Positions 19,503-27,227 of a stretch of DNA of 64,000 nt are shown here, in pieces. The translations under genes were made by a program, and so were the position numbers. Origin of the DNA: Algoriphagus marincola DSM 16067 (lineage in GTDB: Bacteria > Bacteroidota > Bacteroidia > Cytophagales > Cyclobacteriaceae). Numbering within the stretch: the first letter of the stretch is position 1; every line of letters starts with the position of its first letter. Below the pieces are notes generated by a model. That model was not told the origin of the DNA, ran no database searches, and saw nothing but the letters and a program-made list of their open reading frames with translations. The DNA lies in contig NZ_KE386899.1 of the NCBI RefSeq assembly GCF_000429405.1, forward strand, positions 63,296 to 127,295. Direction: 5' to 3'.

Positions 19503-20645
19503 TTATCCCCCAATCCAATCCAAATAATTTCCCGAATGAATCACTTCAAAGTGCGCTTGAGGATAGGCTTTTGACCAAGCAGTAGGGGCTTTTGGAGTTT
19601 TATTTAGGGAGTATTTGAATTCGTAGCTTCGTAATTGATCACCTTCTTCTTCCACCCAATCCAATTCTTGCTGATCGTAAGTTCTCCAGAAGTAATTATT
19701 GCAGCGCATTTGAGTATAGCTCTGGAATTTCAGGCGCTCAGCTGCCAAATAGTTTTCCCATAATTCTCCCACATCCATTCTTAGATTCAGACGATTGAAG
19801 TTCTGAATCAAGGCATTTCGTACGCCATTGTCATAAAAGTACCAACGGCTGTTTTTGACGATTTCTTTTCTCAAATTTTTGCTGAATCCGCCTATTCGGT
19901 ATACCACAAAAACTTTGGATAGCATATCCAAGTATCGTTCTACCGTATTTTTGGACATGCTGAGTTGACGGCCCAGCTCTTCTAGTGAGACTTCTTTCCC
20001 CACTTGAAAGGCGATAAGTCTCAGCAAGGAATAAAGCTTCTCTGAGTTTCTGATTCCGTCCACCATCAAAATGTCCTTCAGTAGATAATCATTCATGATT
20101 TGGTAGAGATAATCCTCTTTATCTTTCCAGTCCGGATATTGGTTTAACTCAGGATAGCCTCCAAAAATTAGTCGCTCTTCACGCTTTTCCAACGTGGTCT
20201 TATAATCTTCCCGCTCTTTGAATTCCATTTGAGCTAAAGGAAAAAGGTAAAGGGTGTTTTTCCGTCCGACCAGTGGCTCACCCACTTGCTGATGAAGATC
20301 AAAAGCTGAAGATCCCGTAGCGATCACATGAATTCCTTCGATGGTATCTACGATTAGCTTTAGAGTCATCCCAATATCAGGTATATGCTGCGCCTCGTCG
20401 ATGACAAGCAGTTTTTTACCTGCCAGCAATCGGGTATAATTTGAGACAGACCTTTCCTGAACCAATGCCGCGTCTGAGACGTCATCGCCGTTTAGGGTGA
20501 GTGTTTCTTCTGATTTCCATTGGGAAATAAAGTCTCGGATAAAGGCAGTCTTTCCCACTCTTCTTGGGCCGATCAGCATCAGCACCTTGTTGGGTCTTAG
20601 CTTTTTTTCAAAAACTTCCTGAATCGCTCTTGGATAAATTACCAT
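19503..20645 (-). CDS. AAA_14 / DUF4143 ATPase
   Basis: This 380-residue P-loop ATPase belongs to the ATPase/DUF4143 group. Walker A is GPRRVGKT (residues 26-33), Walker B is KKLLVIDEAQHIPD, and the sensor segment VIATGSSAFDL follows. A winged-helix-like segment (EELGRQLSMSKNTVERYLDML) and a DUF4143 C-terminal domain with a nuclease-like core (EFKYSLNKTPKA) complete it. These proteins are common in accessory regions, and their biological role is not established. The gap upstream contains three phased palindromes next to a promoter for the divergent gene. The helix-turn-helix-like region could bind such sites, but that is inference. Confidence 0.88.
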   Translation of the reverse strand: MVIYPRAIQEVFEKKLRPNKVLMLIGPRRVGKTAFIRDFISQWKSEETLTLNGDDVSDAALVQERSVSNYTRLLAGKKLLVIDEAQHIPDIGMTLKLIVDTIEGIHVIATGSSAFDLHQQVGEPLVGRKNTLYLFPLAQMEFKEREDYKTTLEKREERLIFGGYPELNQYPDWKDKEDYLYQIMNDYLLKDILMVDGIRNSEKLYSLLRLIAFQVGKEVSLEELGRQLSMSKNTVERYLDMLSKVFVVYRIGGFSKNLRKEIVKNSRWYFYDNGVRNALIQNFNRLNLRMDVGELWENYLAAERLKFQSYTQMRCNNYFWRTYDQQELDWVEEEGDQLRSYEFKYSLNKTPKAPTAWSKAYPQAHFEVIHSGNYLDWIGG

Positions 20646-20712
20646 TAAATATCTTATATCACTGAATATCAGTCTAAAATTGACTCATTCATTCAATAAA
20701 TCCAAATTAAGT

Positions 20713-20802
20713 TGACGTAATTTATGTTAATTCCGTCAGTTATTTGACGCAATTAATGTTAATTCCGTCAGTCAGTTGACCTAATTCATGTAAATTCCGT
20801 CA
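20713..20802. promoter_or_regulatory. three phased 26-bp palindromes (candidate operator array)
   Basis: Three imperfect palindromes stand at 20713-20738, 20745-20770 and 20777-20802. Each begins TGAC(G/C), has conserved AATT-n2-ATGT-n-AATT cores, and ends CCGTCA. The centre-to-centre distance is exactly 32 bp, about three helical turns, so the units face the same side of the DNA. The two 6-bp spacers differ (GTTATT, GTCAGT). A near-consensus promoter starts 4 bp after the last unit. This looks like a cooperative operator array for the divergent ATPase/sortilin-like gene pair. Confidence 0.7.
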
Positions 20803-20806
20803 GTTG

Positions 20807-20837
20807 TTTGCTTTTGAGAAAGCTAATTTTAGCTTTC
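20807..20837 (+). promoter_or_regulatory. promoter of the sortilin-like gene
   Basis: TTTG at 20807-20810, a 19-bp spacer and TAGCTTTC at 20830-20837 match the Bacteroidota consensus TTTG-N19-TAnnTTTG in all but one base. A 7-bp hairpin (GAAAGCT/AGCTTTC, 20818-20837) overlaps the -7 box. Transcription would start near 20844, about 50 bp before the start codon at 20896. Confidence 0.6.
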
Positions 20838-20895
20838 TACTCTGATTTTTCTTAGCCTTTTGTAACTTACTGCTTACCACCAAACCCAATCAATC

Positions 20896-23800
20896 ATGCG
20901 TTTAAAATTTAGCCCTCTTTTACTAGGGTTGCTTTTGCTTTTTTCACCCGAAAGCGCCTTTTCACAGAAATCCAAAAAGAAATCTGAGCCGGCTCAAGAA
21001 GCCACTTATGACACCGCCCTTTATAATGCCATGGAGTTTCGTCTCGTCGGACCTTTCCGTGGAGGTCGGGCTACGGCCGTGGCAGGAGTAGTTCAGGAAC
21101 CCATGACTTTCTATCAAGGTTCGGTCGGGGGTGTCTGGAAGACCACCGATGCCGGTGAAAGCTGGTTTAATGTCTCCGATGGTTTTTTCGGAACTGCTTC
21201 TGTCGGTGCTATCACTGTAGCAGAGTCCGATCCTAATGTAGTCTATGTAGGAATGGGAGAAGCGCCTGTCAGAGGAGTGATGACATCTCATGGAGATGGA
21301 GTCTACAAATCAGTGGATGGAGGAAAAACCTGGAAGCACATAGGGCTTTCTGAGGTCCGACAGATTTCCAAGATTGTAGTTCATCCAAGCAATCCTGACC
21401 TAGTCATCGTGGGTGGACAGGGAAGTCCATACGGCGCGACCGATGCCCGGGGAATCTACCGCTCGGAAGACGGAGGGGAAACTTGGGAGAAAGTCCATTA
21501 TGTGGATGAAAATTCCGGTGTTTCGGATCTGAGCATGGATATGACAAATCCACGAATGATCTATGCTGCCTATTGGGATCATCGAAGATTTCCCTGGAAG
21601 GTACAGAGTGGAGGCCCGGGTTCAGGAATCTACAAGTCCTCGGATATGGGAAAAACCTGGACCAAACTTAGCGAAGGTCTTCCTAAAGGAGTGATGGGGA
21701 AAATCGGAATATCCGTTTCCCGTGCCAATAACAATATCGTCTGGGCTATCATCGAAGCCGAAGACGGTGGGCTTTACCGATCTAATGATGCGGGGAAAAC
21801 TTGGAAATTGGTCAATGAGGATCGACTCCTTCGGGCCCGATCTTGGTATTACATGCATATTTTGGCTCATCCTACCGAGCCGGAGACAGTTTACATTATG
21901 AATGCGCCTTTGGTGGAGTCCAAGGATGGGGGGAAGACATTTGTCAATCTCCGAACCCGTCATGGTGACAATCATCAGCTTTGGATCAATCCGGAGCATC
22001 CCCAATACATGGTTAATGCCAATGACGGGGGAGGAAACGTATCTATCGATGGCGGTAAAAATTGGTCCCGTCAGGATAATCAGCCTACTGCTCAATTCTA
22101 TCGGGTAAATGTGGATCAGCAATTCCCTTATCGCATTTATGGAGGTCAGCAGGACAACTCGTCCGTATCCATTGCTTCCCGTGCCAATGGTTCAGGAATT
22201 GGTTGGGAGGAGTTTTATCCCGTTGGAGGCTGCGAGTCTGCTTTTTCTGCCTTCGATCCGAAAAACCCCATTTATATCTATTCAGGCTGTTATCAGGGCA
22301 TCATCACGGAGTGGATCGCAAAGACCAAGCAGGAAAAGGATGTGATGGCCTATCCTTACCAAGGTTTGGCTTCCAAGCCAGCTGAAGTCAAGTATCGATT
22401 CAACTGGAATGCACCTATCATTGCTTCCAAGCATGATCCTTCGGTGATTTACCATGCCGGAAATGTGATCTTGAAGACGACCAATCGAGGATTAAGCTGG
22501 GAGGAAGTTTCGCCGGATCTGACCAAGAATGACCCTGCCAATCTGGATTATGGTGGAGGTCCGATTACCAATGAGGGTGCTGGCGGAGAGGTTTTCCATA
22601 CGATTATGTATTTGGCAGAATCTCCGCATACTCCGGACGTTTTGTATGCAGGCGCGGATGACGGTTTGCTTCATGTGACTCAAGACGGAGGGGAAAGCTG
22701 GTCCAATATCACCATCCCCAATACTCCGGAAGGCATGGTCAATCAGATCGACGTATCTCCTCATGATCCAGCGACCGTTTATGTGGCCTTTACCAGTTAC
22801 AAATACAATGACTTCACCCCTCATATTTTCAAATCGACCGATTACGGCGCCACTTGGACCCGCTTGGTGAATGGAATAGCAGAGGAAGCTTTTGTAAGGG
22901 TAGTACGGGAAGATCCTAACCAAAAGGACTTGCTGTATGCAGGTACAGAGACGGGTCTCTATGTCTCTTTCAATGGAGGGCAACAATGGGAAAAATTCCA
23001 GCAGAATTTACCGATAGTGCCCATCAATGACCTAATGATTCAGGACAATGACATGGTCATTGCTACTTCTGGAAGGGCATTTTGGGTTATGGATGATTTG
23101 AATCCATTGTATGAATTGAAAGCTGCTGCAGAGGCTGACTTCTACGTTTACGAACCTGAGGCTGCGATTCGTGATTTTGCTTTCCGTGGAAATAATCCAC
23201 AAGTAGGGCAGAATCCTTATCCTGGATTTTCAGTGATGTATTACTTAAAGGAAAATGTGGATTCGGTGCTTTTGGAAGCAGAATTTCAGGATATGAGCGG
23301 AAAAGTGCTTCGCAAATTCACGACTGATTCGGATGCCAAAACAGGAATAATCAAAAAGAAGACGGGTATGAACCGCATGAATTGGGATTTGAGTCTGGAG
23401 TCTTTTGAATCGGTAAAAGGTGTGTTTTCAGGAATCGGTTCTTCGGCTCAGCGAGTGATTCCTGGCAAATACAAGCTCGTGATGCGCTATGGGGATCAGA
23501 AGATCAGCAAGGGAATAGAAGTAAAGCCCGACCCAAGATGGACCGCTACAGCTGCACAGTATCAAGAGCAGGATGCTCAGTTGACGAGCCTTCGAGAAGC
23601 GATCATTGATACCCGTTCGATGGCTGAAGATTTACGCAGTATTCGCACACAGATCACAGATTTGCAAAGTCGAGTCGATTCAGAAAAGTATGAGGCTTGG
23701 CATACTCAGGCCAAGGAAGTCATTTCCGCTATCGATGAAGCTGAGTCAGAATTGATTCAGACTAAGCAGAAGACCTTCCAGGATGTGATTAATTTCCCGA

Positions 23801-24012
23801 ATAAACTGGATGCCGACCTCTTGCATATTTATGGAGCAATCAATGAAGGTGAACCTCCGATCACCGAGGGCCAAAAGCAACGAGTCAAAGATCTTATGGA
23901 TGTTTATGAAAAAGTCAAAGGGCAAGTCGAAGGGGTAATGGCTTCTACCCAAGCCTTAGAAAAGTCCATTATCGACCAAAAAATTCCGATTTTAGGGCCG
24001 AAGAAGGATTAA
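20896..24012 (+). CDS. sortilin/VPS10-like BNR beta-propeller exported protein
   Basis: This 1038-residue protein has a Sec signal peptide (LLLGLLLLFSPESAFSQ). About 700 residues follow of repeated propeller blades with Asp-box-like motifs (SVDGGKTWKHI, SEDGGETWEKV, SSDMGKTWTKL, STDYGATWTRL), as in sortilin N-terminal/BNR repeat proteins. The C-terminal 250 residues contain a beta domain and a coiled-coil-like helical part (AQYQEQDAQLTSLREAI). It is likely periplasmic or surface bound. The family is often labelled glycosyl hydrolase, but no catalytic site is evident. It is under the promoter and operator array at 20713-20837 and ends with a terminator at 24174. Confidence 0.82.
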   Translation: MRLKFSPLLLGLLLLFSPESAFSQKSKKKSEPAQEATYDTALYNAMEFRLVGPFRGGRATAVAGVVQEPMTFYQGSVGGVWKTTDAGESWFNVSDGFFGTASVGAITVAESDPNVVYVGMGEAPVRGVMTSHGDGVYKSVDGGKTWKHIGLSEVRQISKIVVHPSNPDLVIVGGQGSPYGATDARGIYRSEDGGETWEKVHYVDENSGVSDLSMDMTNPRMIYAAYWDHRRFPWKVQSGGPGSGIYKSSDMGKTWTKLSEGLPKGVMGKIGISVSRANNNIVWAIIEAEDGGLYRSNDAGKTWKLVNEDRLLRARSWYYMHILAHPTEPETVYIMNAPLVESKDGGKTFVNLRTRHGDNHQLWINPEHPQYMVNANDGGGNVSIDGGKNWSRQDNQPTAQFYRVNVDQQFPYRIYGGQQDNSSVSIASRANGSGIGWEEFYPVGGCESAFSAFDPKNPIYIYSGCYQGIITEWIAKTKQEKDVMAYPYQGLASKPAEVKYRFNWNAPIIASKHDPSVIYHAGNVILKTTNRGLSWEEVSPDLTKNDPANLDYGGGPITNEGAGGEVFHTIMYLAESPHTPDVLYAGADDGLLHVTQDGGESWSNITIPNTPEGMVNQIDVSPHDPATVYVAFTSYKYNDFTPHIFKSTDYGATWTRLVNGIAEEAFVRVVREDPNQKDLLYAGTETGLYVSFNGGQQWEKFQQNLPIVPINDLMIQDNDMVIATSGRAFWVMDDLNPLYELKAAAEADFYVYEPEAAIRDFAFRGNNPQVGQNPYPGFSVMYYLKENVDSVLLEAEFQDMSGKVLRKFTTDSDAKTGIIKKKTGMNRMNWDLSLESFESVKGVFSGIGSSAQRVIPGKYKLVMRYGDQKISKGIEVKPDPRWTATAAQYQEQDAQLTSLREAIIDTRSMAEDLRSIRTQITDLQSRVDSEKYEAWHTQAKEVISAIDEAESELIQTKQKTFQDVINFPNKLDADLLHIYGAINEGEPPITEGQKQRVKDLMDVYEKVKGQVEGVMASTQALEKSIIDQKIPILGPKKD

Positions 24013-24037
24013 GGAGGTAAGATTATTTCGGTAATAA

Positions 24038-24124
24038 TCGTCATTGCGAACGAAGTGAAGCAATCTCATTTTAGTTAGAGATCTCCTGTCCCCGGGAGGC
24101 GGGCTTCGCTTCACTCGCGATAAC
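24038..24124. repeat. inverted-repeat intergenic element (GTCATTGCGA type)
   Basis: The left arm CGTCATTGCGAACGAAGTG and following bases are the imperfect reverse complement of the right arm ending TCGCGATAACG at 24124. Between them is GAGATCTCCTGTCCCCGGGAGGC. The whole forms an 85-bp stem-loop typical of non-coding interspersed repeats in Bacteroidota. It contains no gene. A separate 15-bp stem with a 2-nt loop (24131-24162) follows. Confidence 0.7.
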
Positions 24125-24173
24125 GTTACAAGCTGTCTTGCTTTTCCAAAAGCAGGATAGCTGTAATTAAAAT

Positions 24174-24208
24174 AAGGCTTGGGTTTGTAATCCAGGCCTT
24201 AACTTTTT
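24174..24208 (+). terminator. intrinsic terminator of the sortilin-like gene
   Basis: AAGGCTTGG pairs with CCAGGCCTT (one wobble) around a 9-nt loop, followed by AACTTTTTA. It precedes the small CPXCG gene by about 25 bp. Confidence 0.65.
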
Positions 24209-24231
24209 ACCCTTTTACCTGTTTTATTTCC

Positions 24232-24414
24232 ATGTATGAACATTTCTTCCAATGTCCCCATTGCTTTCAGGAGATTTCCATGTTGCTTGATCCCTCGGTT
24301 TCCAGGCAGGAGTACATTGAGGATTGCGAAGTTTGCTGCAATCCCATTGAGCTTCAGGTTGAGTTTGAAGAGGGAGAATTGGTCTATTTTGAAGCAAATT
24401 CCATCGAACAATAA
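24232..24414 (+). CDS. CPXCG-motif cysteine-rich small protein
   Basis: This 60-residue protein has two cysteine pairs, CPHC near residue 8 and CEVC near residue 32, which fits a small zinc ribbon of the CPXCG family. Its function is unknown. No signal peptide is present, so it is probably cytosolic. Its stop codon shares one base with the start codon of the downstream flavoprotein gene, so the two are translated together. The pairing suggests a functional link, although none is documented to my knowledge. Confidence 0.8.
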   Translation: MYEHFFQCPHCFQEISMLLDPSVSRQEYIEDCEVCCNPIELQVEFEEGELVYFEANSIEQ

Positions 24415-24980
24415 TGCTTTTTAAGGATACAGATACTTTGGAAGAAATCTGGCAAGCGGTCAAGCACGAATTACATCGCGGGGCATTAGATGCCAAGCAT
24501 CCCTTTCATTGGGTTAATTTGGGGACGGTTCCAGGCGAATTTCCTTCCGTACGAACTGTGGTTCTGCGGATAGTCAATGAAGACCTTAATTTCTTTGTCT
24601 ACACCGATTATCGGTCTGAAAAGTGCTCGGACTTACAGCAAAATCCGAATGCTTCTCTTCATTTTTACCATCCCAAAAAGCAGGTTCAAGTACGGGTAAA
24701 GACTCTGGCTAAGCTTCATTTTCAGGATGATTTGGCTAAAGAAATCTGGAAAGCAATCCCTGCCCACCGAAGGTCAGAATATACCGCTGCCCAAGCTCCG
24801 GGAACACCCATTTCTAGTCCTCAGGAAGGATGGAACCAAGGAGATTTAGAAAATCACTTTTTCTGCGTTTTGGAGTTGGAGCCTTTGGAAATCGAGGTTT
24901 TACAGCTTCGAAGAAAAGGACATCTTCGATTGATGTTTTCCAAGGATAAGGATTGGAAAGGGGCTTGGTTGGTACCCTAA
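24414..24980 (+). CDS. pyridoxamine 5'-phosphate oxidase-like FMN-binding protein
   Basis: This 188-residue split-barrel flavoprotein is of the PNPOx-like family. RTVVLRIVNEDLNFFVYTDYRSEK matches the FMN-binding beta strands, and the C-terminal ENHFFCVLELEPLEIEVLQL and LRRKGHLRLMF resemble the dimer and substrate side of the family. The length is shorter than true PdxH, and some PLP-site residues are not evident, so it may be a general flavin reductase or a heme/F420-type relative. It overlaps the CPXCG gene by 1 bp and the convergent DUF5916 gene by 4 bp. Confidence 0.85.
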   Translation: MLFKDTDTLEEIWQAVKHELHRGALDAKHPFHWVNLGTVPGEFPSVRTVVLRIVNEDLNFFVYTDYRSEKCSDLQQNPNASLHFYHPKKQVQVRVKTLAKLHFQDDLAKEIWKAIPAHRRSEYTAAQAPGTPISSPQEGWNQGDLENHFFCVLELEPLEIEVLQLRRKGHLRLMFSKDKDWKGAWLVP

Positions 24981-27157
24981 ACATTCCACCAATAGGTGAA
25001 TTTCAGCACGATTGAGCGGTTTTTGGTATAAAATGGTGCGGGTAGATAATTATCTGTGTACACGATAAATAAGTCCGAAGCCGGCTGAAATCTCCACTGG
25101 AAGCGGGTATTCAGGTTGATGTTTTTGATCTGCTCATTGTATTGTACAAAGGCCGTGAAAAAGAGCGTGTTGGTCATCGTCACATCTACCCTAGGGCCGA
25201 CCAACCAGAAATTGGTCGTATTCCAGGGCTCAGGCAGCACGATCCGGTTGTAATTGGTGCTCATGGCTATGCTGACATAGGGCTGGAATCGATAGCCCAG
25301 CTCGGTGCTGATGTTGTACCGATCCCCATCGGCGTAGTAGCCACCCATCCGAGTGGAGAAGCTGTAAGTGAATAGACTTTGAGGCTTGGAAGCATACTCG
25401 GTGCCCCATGCTCTCCAAGTGTGAATGGTTCCTGCGGGCAGGGTTTCTCCCGAGAAATTGGTTGGGTCAAAAGGCCGTTGCAGCTTTACAAAATCATAAC
25501 CTGCCCAAAGCATGAATGTACTTTGGCTTCTCCATTTGACATTGTAGGCTGCATAGGTGGTATTGTCGGTTTGTTCGCCCGTAGTATTGAAAAAGAAGGT
25601 AGTTCCCACATCGGGTCCATGAGAAAGGATTTTTTCGCTTTTGGGAAACCAGCGATAACCTACCGTCGGGCTTATCTTGTAAAAGCCATTTCTGGGTACA
25701 AAGCCCACCTCAGCAGTGTAATTTTCAGACACATACTCATGTTGCCAATTCCAGGTTAGGTTTCCTGAAGCGTAGCGGAGATTGGCGGCATGGACAAAGC
25801 CTTCCTGTGTCCCGTCCGGCCCAAAGCTTTTCAGCACCATGGCTTTTCCTGTCCAAAGGTTATTGGAGGAAGCCAAATTGTATTCCAGACCTGCATTGCG
25901 GTTGAATTGGCTGTAGACTGGATGCTCAGATTCGGGGTCCGGGTTGTAGTTCAGGGATTGCTTGTTGATCAGGATGCCGGTGATATTGGAGCGGGCACCA
26001 ACCTGCCTTTGAAGAGAAAGGACTGTGAAGTTTTGGGAAGGAAGGCCTTCTGAGTCGACGGCTCCAGTTTGCATATTCATGGCACCTATACGCCAGTCCT
26101 TGTTGATCTTTCCACTGAGTCGGGCTCCAAATTGGATGGGCGCATTGAGACCGATTCTTCTGGAGAAAAAGGGCCGAATGGTGCTGTAGCCAAAGTTGGC
26201 GAAGAGGTCTCCGTTTTCAAGAAAAAACTGCCTTCTCTCGGGGAAAAATAGCTCAAAACGATCCAGATTGGTTACTTGCCTATCCACTTCTACCTGAGAA
26301 AAGTCCGGGTTCACCGTCAAGTCCAGATTCAATGAAGAAGTCAGGGCAATCTTGGCATCCATTCCAAACTCCCTCCGATACTGGGTTTCTCCCTCCGATT
26401 CGAAATCTTTGGACACCCCTCCCAGCAGGTAGGGGATGACGGAAACATTGGCTCCGGCCTCCGGAGGGGCCTCATCCCAAACCAATACGCCTGTGTAAGC
26501 CAAAGAAGCTGAAGGAAATTGACGGGGTACGGGCGCCCAGCCTGATTTTTCGGTGGCTTTTAGATCCAGTCGGGAGAAGTTGATTCCCCATTCTTTGATG
26601 CCTTTTTTGTAGCGGATGGACTTGAAAGGAATGGCCGCCTCAAAGATCCATTTGTCTTCGTAATTGCTGACTTTAGAGGTCCATTTGTTATCCCAGCTCA
26701 AATCCACCGATCCTCCGTTGAACATGATTCCATCCCATTGGGCTCCGGCGGCATTTGCGCCGAAGGTGAAGCCGTTGGTCTGATCATCAAATGGGTCCAT
26801 GAATAGCAGGAAGTTGTCGTTTTTACCAAAAGAGAAGTCTCTTCGAAGCGACTCGACCATGTAAGGTCCCTCCAACAGATGATGATTGACCACGATGAGA
26901 TATAGATTTTGATCATCGTAAGTCATCCGGACGTCCGTCTGCACCTGTGCAAAGCTGGTATCCATCGGTGTGATCATAAAAAAGTCGGAGGCCACCTCAG
27001 CATCTTCCCAAGCTTGCTCATCCATCACTCCGTCGATCAAAATCGGAGATGTAGCCCGCTTCATGTGGAGGCGGTAGGCATCATTGATTTTTTGAGCCTG
27101 AACTTGACTATTGCAAACCAGGGAAAGGAAGAGAAGTGAAGCGGTAAATCGGAGCAT
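24977..27157 (-). CDS. CBM9-like / DUF5916 outer-membrane protein
   Basis: This 726-residue exported protein has a signal peptide (SLLFLSLVCNSQVQAQ) and an N-terminal carbohydrate-binding-module-9-like domain (PILIDGVMDEQAWEDAEVASDF, about residues 38-190). A DUF5916 domain follows, made of many amphipathic strands with aromatic girdles and ending in TYWWNV, an outer-membrane-type C terminus. It is probably a beta-barrel of the outer membrane with a periplasmic or surface ligand domain. The ligand is unknown. The barrel-receptor gene upstream is transcribed in the same direction after a 70-bp gap. Confidence 0.85.
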   Translation of the reverse strand: MLRFTASLLFLSLVCNSQVQAQKINDAYRLHMKRATSPILIDGVMDEQAWEDAEVASDFFMITPMDTSFAQVQTDVRMTYDDQNLYLIVVNHHLLEGPYMVESLRRDFSFGKNDNFLLFMDPFDDQTNGFTFGANAAGAQWDGIMFNGGSVDLSWDNKWTSKVSNYEDKWIFEAAIPFKSIRYKKGIKEWGINFSRLDLKATEKSGWAPVPRQFPSASLAYTGVLVWDEAPPEAGANVSVIPYLLGGVSKDFESEGETQYRREFGMDAKIALTSSLNLDLTVNPDFSQVEVDRQVTNLDRFELFFPERRQFFLENGDLFANFGYSTIRPFFSRRIGLNAPIQFGARLSGKINKDWRIGAMNMQTGAVDSEGLPSQNFTVLSLQRQVGARSNITGILINKQSLNYNPDPESEHPVYSQFNRNAGLEYNLASSNNLWTGKAMVLKSFGPDGTQEGFVHAANLRYASGNLTWNWQHEYVSENYTAEVGFVPRNGFYKISPTVGYRWFPKSEKILSHGPDVGTTFFFNTTGEQTDNTTYAAYNVKWRSQSTFMLWAGYDFVKLQRPFDPTNFSGETLPAGTIHTWRAWGTEYASKPQSLFTYSFSTRMGGYYADGDRYNISTELGYRFQPYVSIAMSTNYNRIVLPEPWNTTNFWLVGPRVDVTMTNTLFFTAFVQYNEQIKNINLNTRFQWRFQPASDLFIVYTDNYLPAPFYTKNRSIVLKFTYWWNV

Positions 27158-27227
27158 GGCATTTAGCCTCCCAAAATTGAGAAAGGATGGCTTGGATTTC
27201 AGTGTCAGGTTCGCAAAAGGAAGGGTT

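Noticed and set aside
19325..19513. 62-residue minus-strand reading frame after the DUF4143 gene
   Set aside because: It begins at a TTG inside the end of the ATPase gene, has no family features, and the ATPase C terminus looks complete without it.
20713..20802. Possible short CRISPR array
   Set aside because: The repeats are themselves palindromic and imperfect, spacers are only 6 bp, and no cas genes are near; an operator array fits better.
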